Shown here piece by piece: positions 42,590 to 50,950 of a DNA stretch of 64,000 nt. The notes beneath the pieces are model-generated. The model was given only the letters and a program-made list of their open reading frames with translations, was not told the DNA's origin and made no database searches. The first letter of the stretch is position 1. The number at the start of each line of letters is the position of its first letter. This stretch comes from Phycisphaerae bacterium. GTDB taxonomy: Bacteria > Planctomycetota > Phycisphaerae > UBA1845 > PWPN01. The stretch lies in assembly GCA_030372985.1 (NCBI GenBank), contig JAUCQB010000180.1:62001-126000 (forward strand), written 5' to 3'. A program made the translations under genes and the position numbers.

Positions 42590-44109
42590 GCGAGATGATG
42601 AGCGACGAACGGGTGAAGACTGTCAGTGAACTGGTGAGCGAGCCGCTGGACGTGCTGGTTGTCGGCGGCGGGATCGTCGGAACCGGCATTGCCCGCGACG
42701 CGGCCATGCGGGGCCTGCGCGTCGGGCTGGTCGAGCAACACGATTTTGCATTCGGAACCTCCAGCCGGTCGAGCCGACTGCTCCACGGCGGACTGCGCTA
42801 CCTGGCCCAAGGGCGGATCGGGCTGGTTCGAGAAGCGAGCATCGAGAAGCGGATCGTGCACGGGCTGGCCCCGCACATCTGCGAGCCGCTGGCCTTCATG
42901 TTGCCGACCTACCGGGGGGCGCCGTGGGCGCCTTGGGCTTTGTGGAAGCTGCGAATCGGCGTGCGGATATACGACTGGCTCTGCAGCGGACGCAACTTCG
43001 GGGATTCCGGCAGCATGAAGCCCGGGCAGGTGGTTGACTATCTCCCGGGGGTCAATGATCGCAACCTGACCGGCGCGGTCCGCTACTTCGACGGGTTGAC
43101 CAACGACGCCCGCCTGACCATCGATACCCTGCGATCGGCGGCCAAGGCCGGGGCCAAGGTCCTCAACTACTGCAAGCTGGAGACGGCCACGCACGAATCC
43201 GGCAAGTGGCATTGCCGGCTCGAAAACCGCGTCAGCGGCGACGAAGTCAGGATCATCAGCCGCTGCGTGGTCAACGCCACAGGCCCATGGGGCAGCCAGT
43301 TCAAACAGAGCACCATCCCGCTGCGGCTGACCAAGGGGATTCACCTGGTGGTGGAGCGGTTCCGCCTGCCCATTCCCGATGCCGTGGTTATGACCGAGGG
43401 CAAGCGGATTCTGTTTGCCATCCCCTGGGGCGAGCGCGTCATTCTGGGCACGACCGACACCGACTATGACGGCTCGCTCGACGAGGTTTTCGCCGATCCG
43501 GCAGATGTCAGCTATGTGCTCGGTGTGGTCAATGAGGCGTTTCCACGAGCATCGCTGTCCACCGAGGACATTGTCAGCACGTGGGCCGGTCTGCGGCCTC
43601 TGATCGCCGATCCGAACGGCCGACCCTCGGACATCTCCCGCTCGCACGAAATTCGCATGTCCGAGCCGGGCTGGTACAATGTCGCCGGCGGCAAACTGAC
43701 GACCTATCGGCTGATGGCCGAGCAGACGGTGGATCAGATCGTCAGGTGCCTCGGGCGCGGCCGTCTGCCCTGCAACACCGCTGTCACACCGCTTCTTGAG
43801 CCACGGGAAGTCGAGAACCTCAGCGGGATCGTGCCACCCCCGGTGTCTGCCCCCGCAGTCGAGCACTATTGCCGCCGCGAATGGGCGATTCATCTCGACG
43901 ACGTCATCATCCGGCGGGCCGGCTGGCATTATTACCAGCGTCAGGCCGAGGGTATCGCCGACCAGGTGGTTCGCTGGATGGCCGACATACTCGGCTGGAA
44001 CGAGGCCCGACAGGCGGCCGAAATCGAACGATACCGCCGGCAGGCAGGTTTGCCCGTCTTGTCAGGGGCCAATCGCCGCCCGCAGGTCGAGACAGGTGTG
44101 CGTGCATGA
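42586..44109 (+). CDS. glpD: FAD-dependent glycerol-3-phosphate dehydrogenase
   Basis: GlpD oxidises sn-glycerol-3-phosphate to DHAP and passes electrons to quinones at the inner membrane. The 507-residue protein has the FAD-binding dinucleotide fold VLVVGGGIVGTGIARDAA near residue 24, the family signature GTSSRSSRLLHGGLRYLAQG, DGLTNDARLTIDTLRSA, and a second substrate/FAD segment WGERVILGTTDTDYDG. The C-terminal domain includes REWAIHLDDVIIRRAGWHY. No glycerol kinase or GlpF is seen here, so the operon appears built for glycerophosphates rather than free glycerol. It overlaps both neighbours by four bases. Confidence 0.95.
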   Translation: MSEMMSDERVKTVSELVSEPLDVLVVGGGIVGTGIARDAAMRGLRVGLVEQHDFAFGTSSRSSRLLHGGLRYLAQGRIGLVREASIEKRIVHGLAPHICEPLAFMLPTYRGAPWAPWALWKLRIGVRIYDWLCSGRNFGDSGSMKPGQVVDYLPGVNDRNLTGAVRYFDGLTNDARLTIDTLRSAAKAGAKVLNYCKLETATHESGKWHCRLENRVSGDEVRIISRCVVNATGPWGSQFKQSTIPLRLTKGIHLVVERFRLPIPDAVVMTEGKRILFAIPWGERVILGTTDTDYDGSLDEVFADPADVSYVLGVVNEAFPRASLSTEDIVSTWAGLRPLIADPNGRPSDISRSHEIRMSEPGWYNVAGGKLTTYRLMAEQTVDQIVRCLGRGRLPCNTAVTPLLEPREVENLSGIVPPPVSAPAVEHYCRREWAIHLDDVIIRRAGWHYYQRQAEGIADQVVRWMADILGWNEARQAAEIERYRRQAGLPVLSGANRRPQVETGVRA

Positions 44110-45461
44110 TTACGGCCGTCTGGCGTCGGTTCTTTGCCCCAGCCCCACACATTCCGCGCCTGCCGGACGACGAGGTTCGACGCGTCTATCCGTTCTTCCG
44201 CTGGCGGGTGATGGAAGCCACGTATATCGGATACGCGACTTACTACCTGGTGCGCAACAACCTCGGCGTAGTCACCAAGGACATGGAGATCGCTCTCGGC
44301 TACGACGACAGGATGGTGGGCAGCCTACTGATGGTCACTGCCCTCACGTACGGGCTCGGCAAGTTCGTGATGGGGGCCCTGTCAGACCGCAGTAATCCGC
44401 GAAGGTTCATGGCCGCGGGGCTTCTGCTGACCGCCATATGTAACTTCGCCTTCGGCAGCGTCGCCAACTATCACGTGCATCTGGGGCTCTGGGGTCTCAA
44501 TGGTTTCTTCCAGGGCATGGGCTGGCCGCCATGCGGGCGGAGCATGGGGCACTGGTTCAGCGAGAGAGAACGCGGCCTGACCTTCAGCATCTGGAACACC
44601 GCCCACAATGTCGGCGGTGGTGTGGCCGGCGTCATTGCCGGGGGGGCGATCCACTATCTTGGCGGCTGGCAGTACGCGTTCTATCTGCCGGGTGTCCTGG
44701 CCACGATCGGGGCTTTCTACATCCTCTTCCGGCTGTGCGACACGCCTCAATCGGTCGGGTTGCCCCCGATCGAGGAGTATCGACAGGACTATCCCAACGG
44801 GGCTCGTCCGGGTCTTGATGCCGAACGAGAACTGACGACTCGCGAGTTGTTGGTCGACATGGTGTTCACGAACAAGTACATCTGGATCCTGGCGGCGGCA
44901 AACTTCTTTGCCTACGTAACCCGCTACAGCATGCTCGATTGGGGGCCGAAGTACCTTCGCGAGATCAAAGGGGCCACCGAACTGGGAGGCGGCTTCAGCA
45001 CGATGGCCCTCGAGTTTGGGGGCATCCCTTCGACGATTCTGCTCGGTTGGGTGTCGGACCTGCTCAAGGGACGACGCGGCATGGTCGCAGTGTTGTGCCT
45101 GGCGCCCACCATGCTGGCCTTCACAGTGATCATGCTCACGCCGGCGGGACATCTCTGGCTGGATATGACCATGCTGACGATGATCGGGTTTCTCATCTAC
45201 CCGGTGATTAATCTGATCGTGATCCAGGCGTTGGATTTGACCTCGAAAAAGGCCATCGGTACGGCCGCGGGCTTCATTGGTCTGATGGGCTACTTCGGCA
45301 AGGCGGCCCAGGCCAAGAGCTTCGGCTGGATCCTGTATCACCTCAAACCGATCTACGGCCCGGAAACCGCTTGGATGGTCGTTCTGGGGGCCATTCTGCT
45401 CTGCACCGCCATCGGTGTCGTCCTGCTGGCCTTCACTTGGCGCCTCAAGCCGAGGGCGTAG
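44106..45461 (+). CDS. glpT: Glycerol-3-phosphate:phosphate antiporter, GlpT-type (second copy)
   Basis: The protein (451 residues, starting at ATG 44106 in the GlpD stop; an upstream in-frame start would overlap glpD heavily) is a 12-helix OPA-family carrier. It has YATYYLVRNNLGVVTKDME, KFVMGALSDRSNPRRFMAAG, FFQGMGWPPCGRSMGHWFS and IWNTAHNVGGGVAGVIAGG. It is clearly paralogous to the carrier at 40383 but diverged throughout, so the pair likely differs in substrate or affinity. It is the last gene before an intrinsic terminator at 45463. Confidence 0.9.
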   Translation: MITAVWRRFFAPAPHIPRLPDDEVRRVYPFFRWRVMEATYIGYATYYLVRNNLGVVTKDMEIALGYDDRMVGSLLMVTALTYGLGKFVMGALSDRSNPRRFMAAGLLLTAICNFAFGSVANYHVHLGLWGLNGFFQGMGWPPCGRSMGHWFSERERGLTFSIWNTAHNVGGGVAGVIAGGAIHYLGGWQYAFYLPGVLATIGAFYILFRLCDTPQSVGLPPIEEYRQDYPNGARPGLDAERELTTRELLVDMVFTNKYIWILAAANFFAYVTRYSMLDWGPKYLREIKGATELGGGFSTMALEFGGIPSTILLGWVSDLLKGRRGMVAVLCLAPTMLAFTVIMLTPAGHLWLDMTMLTMIGFLIYPVINLIVIQALDLTSKKAIGTAAGFIGLMGYFGKAAQAKSFGWILYHLKPIYGPETAWMVVLGAILLCTAIGVVLLAFTWRLKPRA

Positions 45462-45462
45462 G

Positions 45463-45486
45463 AACTGTCTGTCTCGACGGTTTTTT
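45463..45486 (+). terminator. Intrinsic terminator of the glp operon
   Basis: AACTGTC at 45463-45469 pairs with GACGGTT at 45476-45482 (one G-U pair) around a six-base loop and is followed by TTTT, directly after the stop codon of the second glpT. Confidence 0.7.
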
Positions 45487-45491
45487 CGCTC

Positions 45492-47192
45492 CTACTCCGC
45501 CTTGAGCCGGACGATATTGCGGTAGCCGGTAATCTCGGCGCCGTCGTCATGGATGATGTCAAATTCCTCGTTGGCATCGAGGGACTTGAAGACCTCGACC
45601 AGCACGGTCTTTCGCAGGCGGTCGTAGCGTTGCGAGGCCTCGTTCTTGCCCTCGGCGTCCATTTCCCGAACCCACCACAGATCCCAGGCGTTCTTGCGGC
45701 CGGTGGGCGATTCCAGAACGATGACGTAGCCGTAGGGGACCACGATGGCCTTGTCGAGGGTCGGCCGGGCGGTGCGGATTGACGGCCGCGGCTTGGCTGC
45801 GATGTGCTTTCTCAGCGAGCGGGTCAGCTCAAGCTGTTCGGGGAACGGCATGTGGTGATCGTGGTCGCTGGTCCAGTACCAGATGTAGCGGGCGCCCATG
45901 TCATAGGCCATATCGATCGCAAGGGGAGTGATCTTCGGGTCGGCCTGGCCGTAGATGCTTGTGCCCCAGTCCTTGTTGAAGTGCCGTGCAGCCCCGCGCA
46001 GGAACGCATAGTAGTAGCGGTACATCTGCTCGGCGGTCATCCGGCGGTCGGTGCCCGTCGATGCCTTCAGGTGCTCGTTAAACTCGCCAAGCTGGTATCG
46101 ACCCTCGTGGACGATCCCGGCCGTGCCGCCGGCGAGCTGATAGAAGGCGGTTTCATAGCGGGTCTCCCACGAAGCGAAATCGGGCTGGCTCAGCCGCATG
46201 TCACCAAAGTTGATTCCCTTTCGCAGGGTCGATTCGTAGCTGTACATGGCGTGTTCCGCTTCGGCCCGGACCCGCTTGGTGACCAGGGCGGTCGCGTCGG
46301 TGGCGAAGTGCAGCAGGTTGATGACCTCTTTGTCGCCGGTCATGATGCAGGTGGGCTCATCGATGAACATGACCGGCCCGAGCATGTTGCTGCGATACAG
46401 GTCCGCGGGGTATTGCACGCTTGCCTCGGCCCGGTAAAAGACCGGCTGGGTGTGCAGGTAGCTTCCAATGTCGGGCGTGAGCGCGAAGTAGTTGTGGCCT
46501 GCCTCGACCATCGTGACGTAGTCTTCCTTGGTCCATGGGATGTAGGTGTAGTTTCGACGTTCAGGGTGCTGAGGCAGGCGGTGGCCCTCCTTGTCCTTGA
46601 ACGTACGGCCGGTGCCGATGAGCAATTCGGGGTCGAGGTTGAGCACCGTGACCTTCTCCCACGCGGGCAAGTCCTTCTTCGAGACGTTGCGAAGGGTCAG
46701 CACATGGCCGAGGTACTCGCACGTGTTGGGCAGTCCTCGCTGCCGACCGGTTCCCCGCGCGGCGTGGGGGATGAAATGACGAGCAAAGTCGCCCCAGCTT
46801 GGCAGCAGGGCCTTGCCGGTGTGGACGTTGCGGTACTCGATGGTTTCGTCGAGTGCCGGAACGCGGAGGGTGTACTTGTCAAACACCGGCGGTTTGCCGG
46901 ACTCGGACAGCGGACTCTCGGAAGTGATCGCTCGAAGCTGCATCAGCGGCTGGGTGTCCGCCCCGTCTTTCGCGTGGATGTCGATCTGCCAGAGGCATGC
47001 GCCGTCCCGTGGCTTCTCGGCCACACAGATATCGACAACCTCAAACGGCGGGGCCTTGTGGGAATCGGCGGTGAGAACGCGGTACCGGCCGCATTCCGCG
47101 GCGACGGTCTGTGCGACAGCCATGCAGGCAGCAACAGACAACACGGCTGCAACGGTCAGGGAACACTTGACTGCTCGTGAGATCCGGTTCAT
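45492..47192 (-). CDS. Secreted protein of unknown function
   Basis: The protein has 566 residues from the ATG at 47192, behind AGGAG; the frame is open 36 codons further without a better start. A signal peptide ends near CMAVAQ. I do not recognise a family. A beta-rich half (about 30-260) is followed by an alpha/beta region with KEDYVTMVEAGHNYFALTPD, YYYAFLRGAARHFNKDWGTS and AYDMGARYIWYWTSDHDHHMPF, a look compatible with a TIM-barrel hydrolase. The cluster of Asp and His residues in that last segment could bind metal. It is convergent with the glp operon and its terminator, only 30 bases away. Confidence 0.6.
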   Translation of the reverse strand: MNRISRAVKCSLTVAAVLSVAACMAVAQTVAAECGRYRVLTADSHKAPPFEVVDICVAEKPRDGACLWQIDIHAKDGADTQPLMQLRAITSESPLSESGKPPVFDKYTLRVPALDETIEYRNVHTGKALLPSWGDFARHFIPHAARGTGRQRGLPNTCEYLGHVLTLRNVSKKDLPAWEKVTVLNLDPELLIGTGRTFKDKEGHRLPQHPERRNYTYIPWTKEDYVTMVEAGHNYFALTPDIGSYLHTQPVFYRAEASVQYPADLYRSNMLGPVMFIDEPTCIMTGDKEVINLLHFATDATALVTKRVRAEAEHAMYSYESTLRKGINFGDMRLSQPDFASWETRYETAFYQLAGGTAGIVHEGRYQLGEFNEHLKASTGTDRRMTAEQMYRYYYAFLRGAARHFNKDWGTSIYGQADPKITPLAIDMAYDMGARYIWYWTSDHDHHMPFPEQLELTRSLRKHIAAKPRPSIRTARPTLDKAIVVPYGYVIVLESPTGRKNAWDLWWVREMDAEGKNEASQRYDRLRKTVLVEVFKSLDANEEFDIIHDDGAEITGYRNIVRLKAE

Positions 47193-47256
47193 GGATGTCA
47201 CTCCTGCGAGTGATATTCCGAGGGAAGGATATCGATGAACGGCAACGTGAGCAGGT

Positions 47257-47371
47257 TCGGTAGGGCGTGCTCTGCACGCCGATGTCCGTGCGAGACCCAA
47301 TCATCGTCGGGCAAAGCCCGACCCCGTTCTTCATTCATCATTCCGCATTCCTCAATCATCATTCGCCTGCC
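47257..47371. repeat. Two GC-rich palindromes plus a short-period repeat between genes
   Basis: GGCGTGC TCT GCACGCC at 47264-47280 and GTCGGGC AAA GCCCGAC at 47306-47322 have perfect 7-bp arms and 3-base loops. They are followed by ATCATTCCGCATTCC-like repeats to 47371. The palindromes match in form those inside the M56 fusion gene at 59.3 and 59.9 kb. Confidence 0.65.
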
Positions 47372-47461
47372 CCCTTGGCCTCTCCATGACCCCCGGTTAG
47401 AATGCCCGGTCCCAGTGGGTGATGAGCGAAATTCACGTTGCCGAGCGATTGGAGGCAAATC

Positions 47462-48670
47462 ATGTCCGAGCATATCGAGATGACCAGAATGGGTCGGCGC
47501 GGCTTCCTGGCAGGGACGGCCGCGACGGCTTTCACCATCGTGAGCCCTTCGCTGGTGCGGGGAGCGGGCTCCAACTCGAAGATTGAGTTGGGCCTGATCG
47601 GCTGCGGCGGACGCGGCGGATGGATCGCCGACCTTTTCGCCAAACACGGCGGATACCGGTTCGTCGCCTGTGCCGACTATTACCAGGACCGGGTCGACAA
47701 GGTCGGCGAGAAATTCGGCATCGAGCCGTCTCGACGGCATGCCGGCCTGTCGGGATACAAGAAGCTGCTCGAAAGCAAGCTCGACGCGGTGGTCATCGAG
47801 ACGCCGCCGTACTTCCATCCCCAGCAGGCGGCCGATGCGGTCGACGCCGGCAAGCACGTGTTCATCGCCAAGCCCATCGCCGTGGACGTGCCCGGATGCC
47901 TGTCGATCGGCGAGTCGGGCAAGAAGGCCACGGCCAAGAAACTCGTGTTCCTCGTCGATTTCCAGACGCGGGCCAACGAGTTCTACCGCGAGGCCGCCCA
48001 GCAGGTGCATGACGGCATGATCGGACGGCTCGTCTGTGGCGAGGCCCGCTACCCGTGGGCAGGCGGGGTCATGCCGCCGCCCAAGGACAAGGAGGATCGG
48101 CTCCGGCTGTGGTACTGCGAGAAGGCCCTGTCCGGCGACTACATCGTCGAACAGAACATCCACACGCTGGACGTGGCCACCTGGTTCCTCAATTCCGACC
48201 CGGTCAAGGCGGTCGGGGCGGCCGTCAGCAAGGGCCTGCGGACCTACGGCAACATCAAGGACTGCTACTCCGTAACCTTCTGGTTCCCGGATGACGTTTT
48301 GCTCAACTTCATGTCGGTGCAGTGCGTTCCCGGTGTGCCCGATTCGATTCATTGCCGCGTCTACGGCAAGGACGGCGTGGTGGATACCGACTACTACAGC
48401 CACGTCTGGATCAGGGGCAAGACCCCCTACAAGGGCGGCGAGTTCAAGAGCCTCTTCCAGGACGGAGCAGTGGTCAACATCAACGAGTTCCACCAGTTTG
48501 TCACCGCGGGCAACTACGCAAACCCGACCGTGGCACCCTCTGTGCGCAGCAATCTCACGTGCGTTCTCGGCCGGATTGCGGGAGAAAAGGCCGGCCAGGT
48601 CGTCACCTGGGACGAGATGATCAAGGCCAACGAGAAGCTGGAGTTTGATCTTAGCGGCTTCAAGAGCTGA
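47462..48670 (+). CDS. Tat-exported Gfo/Idh/MocA-family oxidoreductase
   Basis: The protein (402 residues) starts at ATG 47462 behind GGAGG; an in-frame ATG at 47438 lacks a ribosome site. It carries a twin-arginine-type signal (MGRRGFLAGTAATAF) ending near VRGAG, the Rossmann motif LGLIGCGGRGGWIADLF, and AKPIAVDVPG in place of the usual EKPxA. The glutamate of that motif is replaced by alanine here, although the lysine is kept. The C-terminal domain includes EQNIHTLDVATWFLNSDPVKA. It lies 276 repeat-filled bases before a sugar isomerase-like gene, so the two may act in one pathway of an oxidised sugar or cyclitol. Confidence 0.85.
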   Translation: MSEHIEMTRMGRRGFLAGTAATAFTIVSPSLVRGAGSNSKIELGLIGCGGRGGWIADLFAKHGGYRFVACADYYQDRVDKVGEKFGIEPSRRHAGLSGYKKLLESKLDAVVIETPPYFHPQQAADAVDAGKHVFIAKPIAVDVPGCLSIGESGKKATAKKLVFLVDFQTRANEFYREAAQQVHDGMIGRLVCGEARYPWAGGVMPPPKDKEDRLRLWYCEKALSGDYIVEQNIHTLDVATWFLNSDPVKAVGAAVSKGLRTYGNIKDCYSVTFWFPDDVLLNFMSVQCVPGVPDSIHCRVYGKDGVVDTDYYSHVWIRGKTPYKGGEFKSLFQDGAVVNINEFHQFVTAGNYANPTVAPSVRSNLTCVLGRIAGEKAGQVVTWDEMIKANEKLEFDLSGFKS

Positions 48671-48704
48671 GCTGCTCCCGACGTTGCGGCACGCAACGTT
48701 GGGG

Positions 48705-48840
48705 AGTTGAGAATGGCGAGTTGAGAATCACGAATTGCGGATGTCAGATTTGAGATTTCAGCTCTGAGATTCTAGATCTGAGATTTCAGATTTGAGATTT
48801 CAGATCTGAGATTCTGGATCGGCAAGTTGCGGATTGAGAA
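48705..48840. repeat. Short-period repeat (GAGATTTCAGATTTGAGATT type)
   Basis: About 130 bases are built of imperfect GAGATTTCAGATCT-like units, many with palindromic AGATCT or TCTAGA cores, preceded by two GAGTTGAGAAT copies. It fills nearly half of the intergenic space and is much richer in A and T than its surroundings. Confidence 0.75.
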
Positions 48841-48946
48841 CCGAGCGCTCGTCCGGGTGGCATGCAGAAGCCCGCCGACGGCAAGCCTGCTCGCGGTGGC
48901 GAGCGCCATGTGTGCTGCGGCGAGGACCGCAAACAAAGGAGCAATC

Positions 48947-49795
48947 ATGATCGAGTTAGGAATGCACGTTGACAACTGGCGGCACCAGGATGCCCCCTAC
49001 ACCGTTCCGTGCGAATTCGCAAAGAAGCACGGGATGAAGTACATCGAGTTCGGCAGCGTCTGGGGCGACTATTTCGTCCAGGCTTTGGGCTACAACCCGC
49101 ACATTCCGCTGCATACCGACCCGCTGCGGCTCAAGAAGTACGTCGACTCGATGGGCCTGAAGGTGTCGCAGATTGACGCCGCCTATCCCGTCTCCCTGCC
49201 CGAGGGGCTGTACCGCGGCATTCCCTACACAATCGATGCGATCAAGTTCGCCCGGTCCCTCGGGGCTCAGTTCGTCGACACCACCGACGGCGCGACCAGG
49301 CCGCAGGGCTTGTCCGACGACGAGGTCTTCGACCTGATGAAGCTCTACTATAAGATCGTGCTTCAGTGGGCCGAAAGCCACGAAATCATCATCAACATCG
49401 AGCCGCATGGTCCCTACACGAACAATGCCGACTTTATGGAGCGGCTGTTCACCGAGTTCGACACGCCGCTGCTGAGGATGAACTTCGATACCGGCAACAA
49501 CTTTATCGCCGGCAACGAGCCGGTGGCCTTCCTCAAACGTTTCCGCCACAAGGTTTCACACTGCCACATCAAGGACGTGAGCGAGTCGCTGGCCAAGGCC
49601 GTCCGCGGCGAGGAGACGGGCATCTCGACCTCGGTGGTCGCCATCGGCGAGGGCGTCAACGCCGACAACATCGCCGGCTGCATCGAGCTGCTCAAGAGCA
49701 CGAAGTGGAGCGGCGTGCTGAGCATCGAGACCGAGGCCGCGCCGGGTAAGGTCGAGCAGAGCCTGGAGTGGCTGAGGAAGCAGATAGCAAGGTGA
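48947..49795 (+). CDS. Sugar phosphate isomerase/epimerase (xylose isomerase-like TIM barrel)
   Basis: The protein (282 residues) starts at ATG 48947 behind AAAGGAG; the in-frame upstream ATG at 48827 lies in the repeat array. It has the AP-endonuclease-2/xylose-isomerase-like barrel with expected metal ligands: the Glu of INIEPHG, the Asp of MNFDTGNN, the His of SHCHIKDVSE, and a late Glu in SIETEAAP. Members isomerise or epimerise sugars and inositol derivatives. It has no signal peptide. Position after a Gfo/Idh/MocA gene is the usual arrangement in inositol and sugar-acid pathways. Confidence 0.85.
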   Translation: MIELGMHVDNWRHQDAPYTVPCEFAKKHGMKYIEFGSVWGDYFVQALGYNPHIPLHTDPLRLKKYVDSMGLKVSQIDAAYPVSLPEGLYRGIPYTIDAIKFARSLGAQFVDTTDGATRPQGLSDDEVFDLMKLYYKIVLQWAESHEIIINIEPHGPYTNNADFMERLFTEFDTPLLRMNFDTGNNFIAGNEPVAFLKRFRHKVSHCHIKDVSESLAKAVRGEETGISTSVVAIGEGVNADNIAGCIELLKSTKWSGVLSIETEAAPGKVEQSLEWLRKQIAR

Positions 49796-49860
49796 TCAGT
49801 TTTCAGTGGTCCGTTGTCAGTGAAAGAAGCTATTAGCTCTTGGCTGTCAGCCATGAGCCG
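49795..49860. repeat. Short-period repeats (CAGTTTTCAGTGG and AGCTATTAGCTCT types)
   Basis: TCAGTTTTCAGTGG with TTGTCAGTG is followed by AGCTATTAGCTCTTGGC and GTCAGCC, directly after the isomerase stop. The second type equals the units at 19.9-20.0 kb. Confidence 0.55.
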
Positions 49861-49896
49861 ACGGGTGTCTTCAGCCTGTTTCGAGGTGGGGGAGCG

Positions 49897-49992
49897 ATGA
49901 TCGCATCGATCAAGGCGGACGTCCGAACGCCCTTCCTGTTTCGCGCCGGCAAGAACGAGAATCGCTTCTTACCCGGTCGGCCGGCCGCATGA
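49897..49992 (+). CDS. Possible small ORF, 31 residues
   Basis: An ATG with a strong GGGGGAG ribosome site six bases upstream opens a 31-codon frame ending eight bases before the convergent carboxypeptidase gene. The peptide is basic (MIASIKADVRTPFLF at the start) and matches nothing I know. It may be chance. Confidence 0.2.
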   Translation: MIASIKADVRTPFLFRAGKNENRFLPGRPAA

Positions 49993-49999
49993 GTCGCGA

Positions 50000-50836
50000 T
50001 CAGTGTGTCCGGGACAGGTCGCCGATGGGCGTCGTCCTGTTGTCCTCGAAGGTGACCGCTGCCAGGAGCATGTCGCGGTAGCGGTTCCAGAGTTCCGCTT
50101 CGGGCAAACGGTGGGCGAAGCGTCGCAGTTCAATGGTGATGACGGGACGATGGAGAATCGTGCTCACATAAGAACCCAGCGAGCCGGGCAAGCCCCCAAG
50201 TCGCCGGACCGGCAAATCGCCGCAGGAGGCCATCGCTCTCGCCAACGCGTCTCCCGGGCCGTCGTAGTCGATGCAAGCGAGCGTCTCATGTATCGTGATG
50301 ACCCGGCAGGGCTGATGCAGATGCAGCAGGTCGTGAAGAACCTGCGATTCGGGTTCCGACAGCGGATGTGCCCCCGAGTGCTTGTCGGGCCGCCAGTTGC
50401 CGACCGGGAAGTTGCGGTTCAGATCCACCTCGCGGGCGTTGTAACGACTGTGCCGAACCATGCCGTCGGGGTTGAGTGCGGGAATCAGAATGACCTGCCG
50501 CCCGTCCAGAAGATCGAGCCGTTCGGCAAGGTAATCCGCCAGGCGGCGAATCAGCGGAGTGCCCGAGGGCTCGTTGCCGTGAATCGTCCCGATGAAGAGC
50601 GTGACGTCCGGTCCGTCGCCGAGAATGCGGCATTCAATGGGCCGGTCCTCGACCGACCATCCGATGATGCTGTATTGCGGATCGCGCACCGTCATCGGGA
50701 CCGGCAAGTCTGCCGGCTCCCGTGATTCGATCTGTGGTCGGTCCGGATAACAGCCGGCGGCTGACAGCAGCACCCAGCAGAGAGTGAAGATGAACTGAGA
50801 CAGCAGCGAAGACGTCCGGTGATTCACGGTGTTCAT
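50000..50836 (-). CDS. M14-type zinc carboxypeptidase lipoprotein (MpaA-like)
   Basis: The protein (278 residues from ATG 50836; the frame continues upstream into the divergent gene) has a lipoprotein signal ending in LSAAGC. The zinc site is complete: GTIHGNEPSG (HxxE) and the later His in VITIHETLA; PALNPDGMVRHSRYNARE and VDLNRNFPVG carry the substrate-binding Asn-Arg, and VITIELRRFA the catalytic Glu. MpaA-type enzymes cleave murein tripeptides, so a peptidoglycan or peptide role outside the inner membrane is likely. It shares a 114-base intergenic region with the divergent metallophosphoesterase gene. Confidence 0.88.
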   Translation of the reverse strand: MNTVNHRTSSLLSQFIFTLCWVLLSAAGCYPDRPQIESREPADLPVPMTVRDPQYSIIGWSVEDRPIECRILGDGPDVTLFIGTIHGNEPSGTPLIRRLADYLAERLDLLDGRQVILIPALNPDGMVRHSRYNAREVDLNRNFPVGNWRPDKHSGAHPLSEPESQVLHDLLHLHQPCRVITIHETLACIDYDGPGDALARAMASCGDLPVRRLGGLPGSLGSYVSTILHRPVITIELRRFAHRLPEAELWNRYRDMLLAAVTFEDNRTTPIGDLSRTH

Positions 50837-50950
50837 GTATGCCGGCACAATCAAGGAACTCCATTCCAGTACGCTTCGCCCGAATGACTTCGTGCATTCT
50901 ACTGCGAACCGGTAACGGGGTGGTAGCGGCACGGCCATGCGCCTAACATA

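Noticed and set aside
45804-47180. Open frame of 458 codons on the plus strand
   Set aside because: Antisense to the secreted protein gene with a good signal peptide and ribosome site on the other strand.
48705-48840. Possible CRISPR array in the GAGATTTCAGATTTGAG region
   Set aside because: The units are contiguous and degenerate with no unique spacers of constant length and no cas genes.
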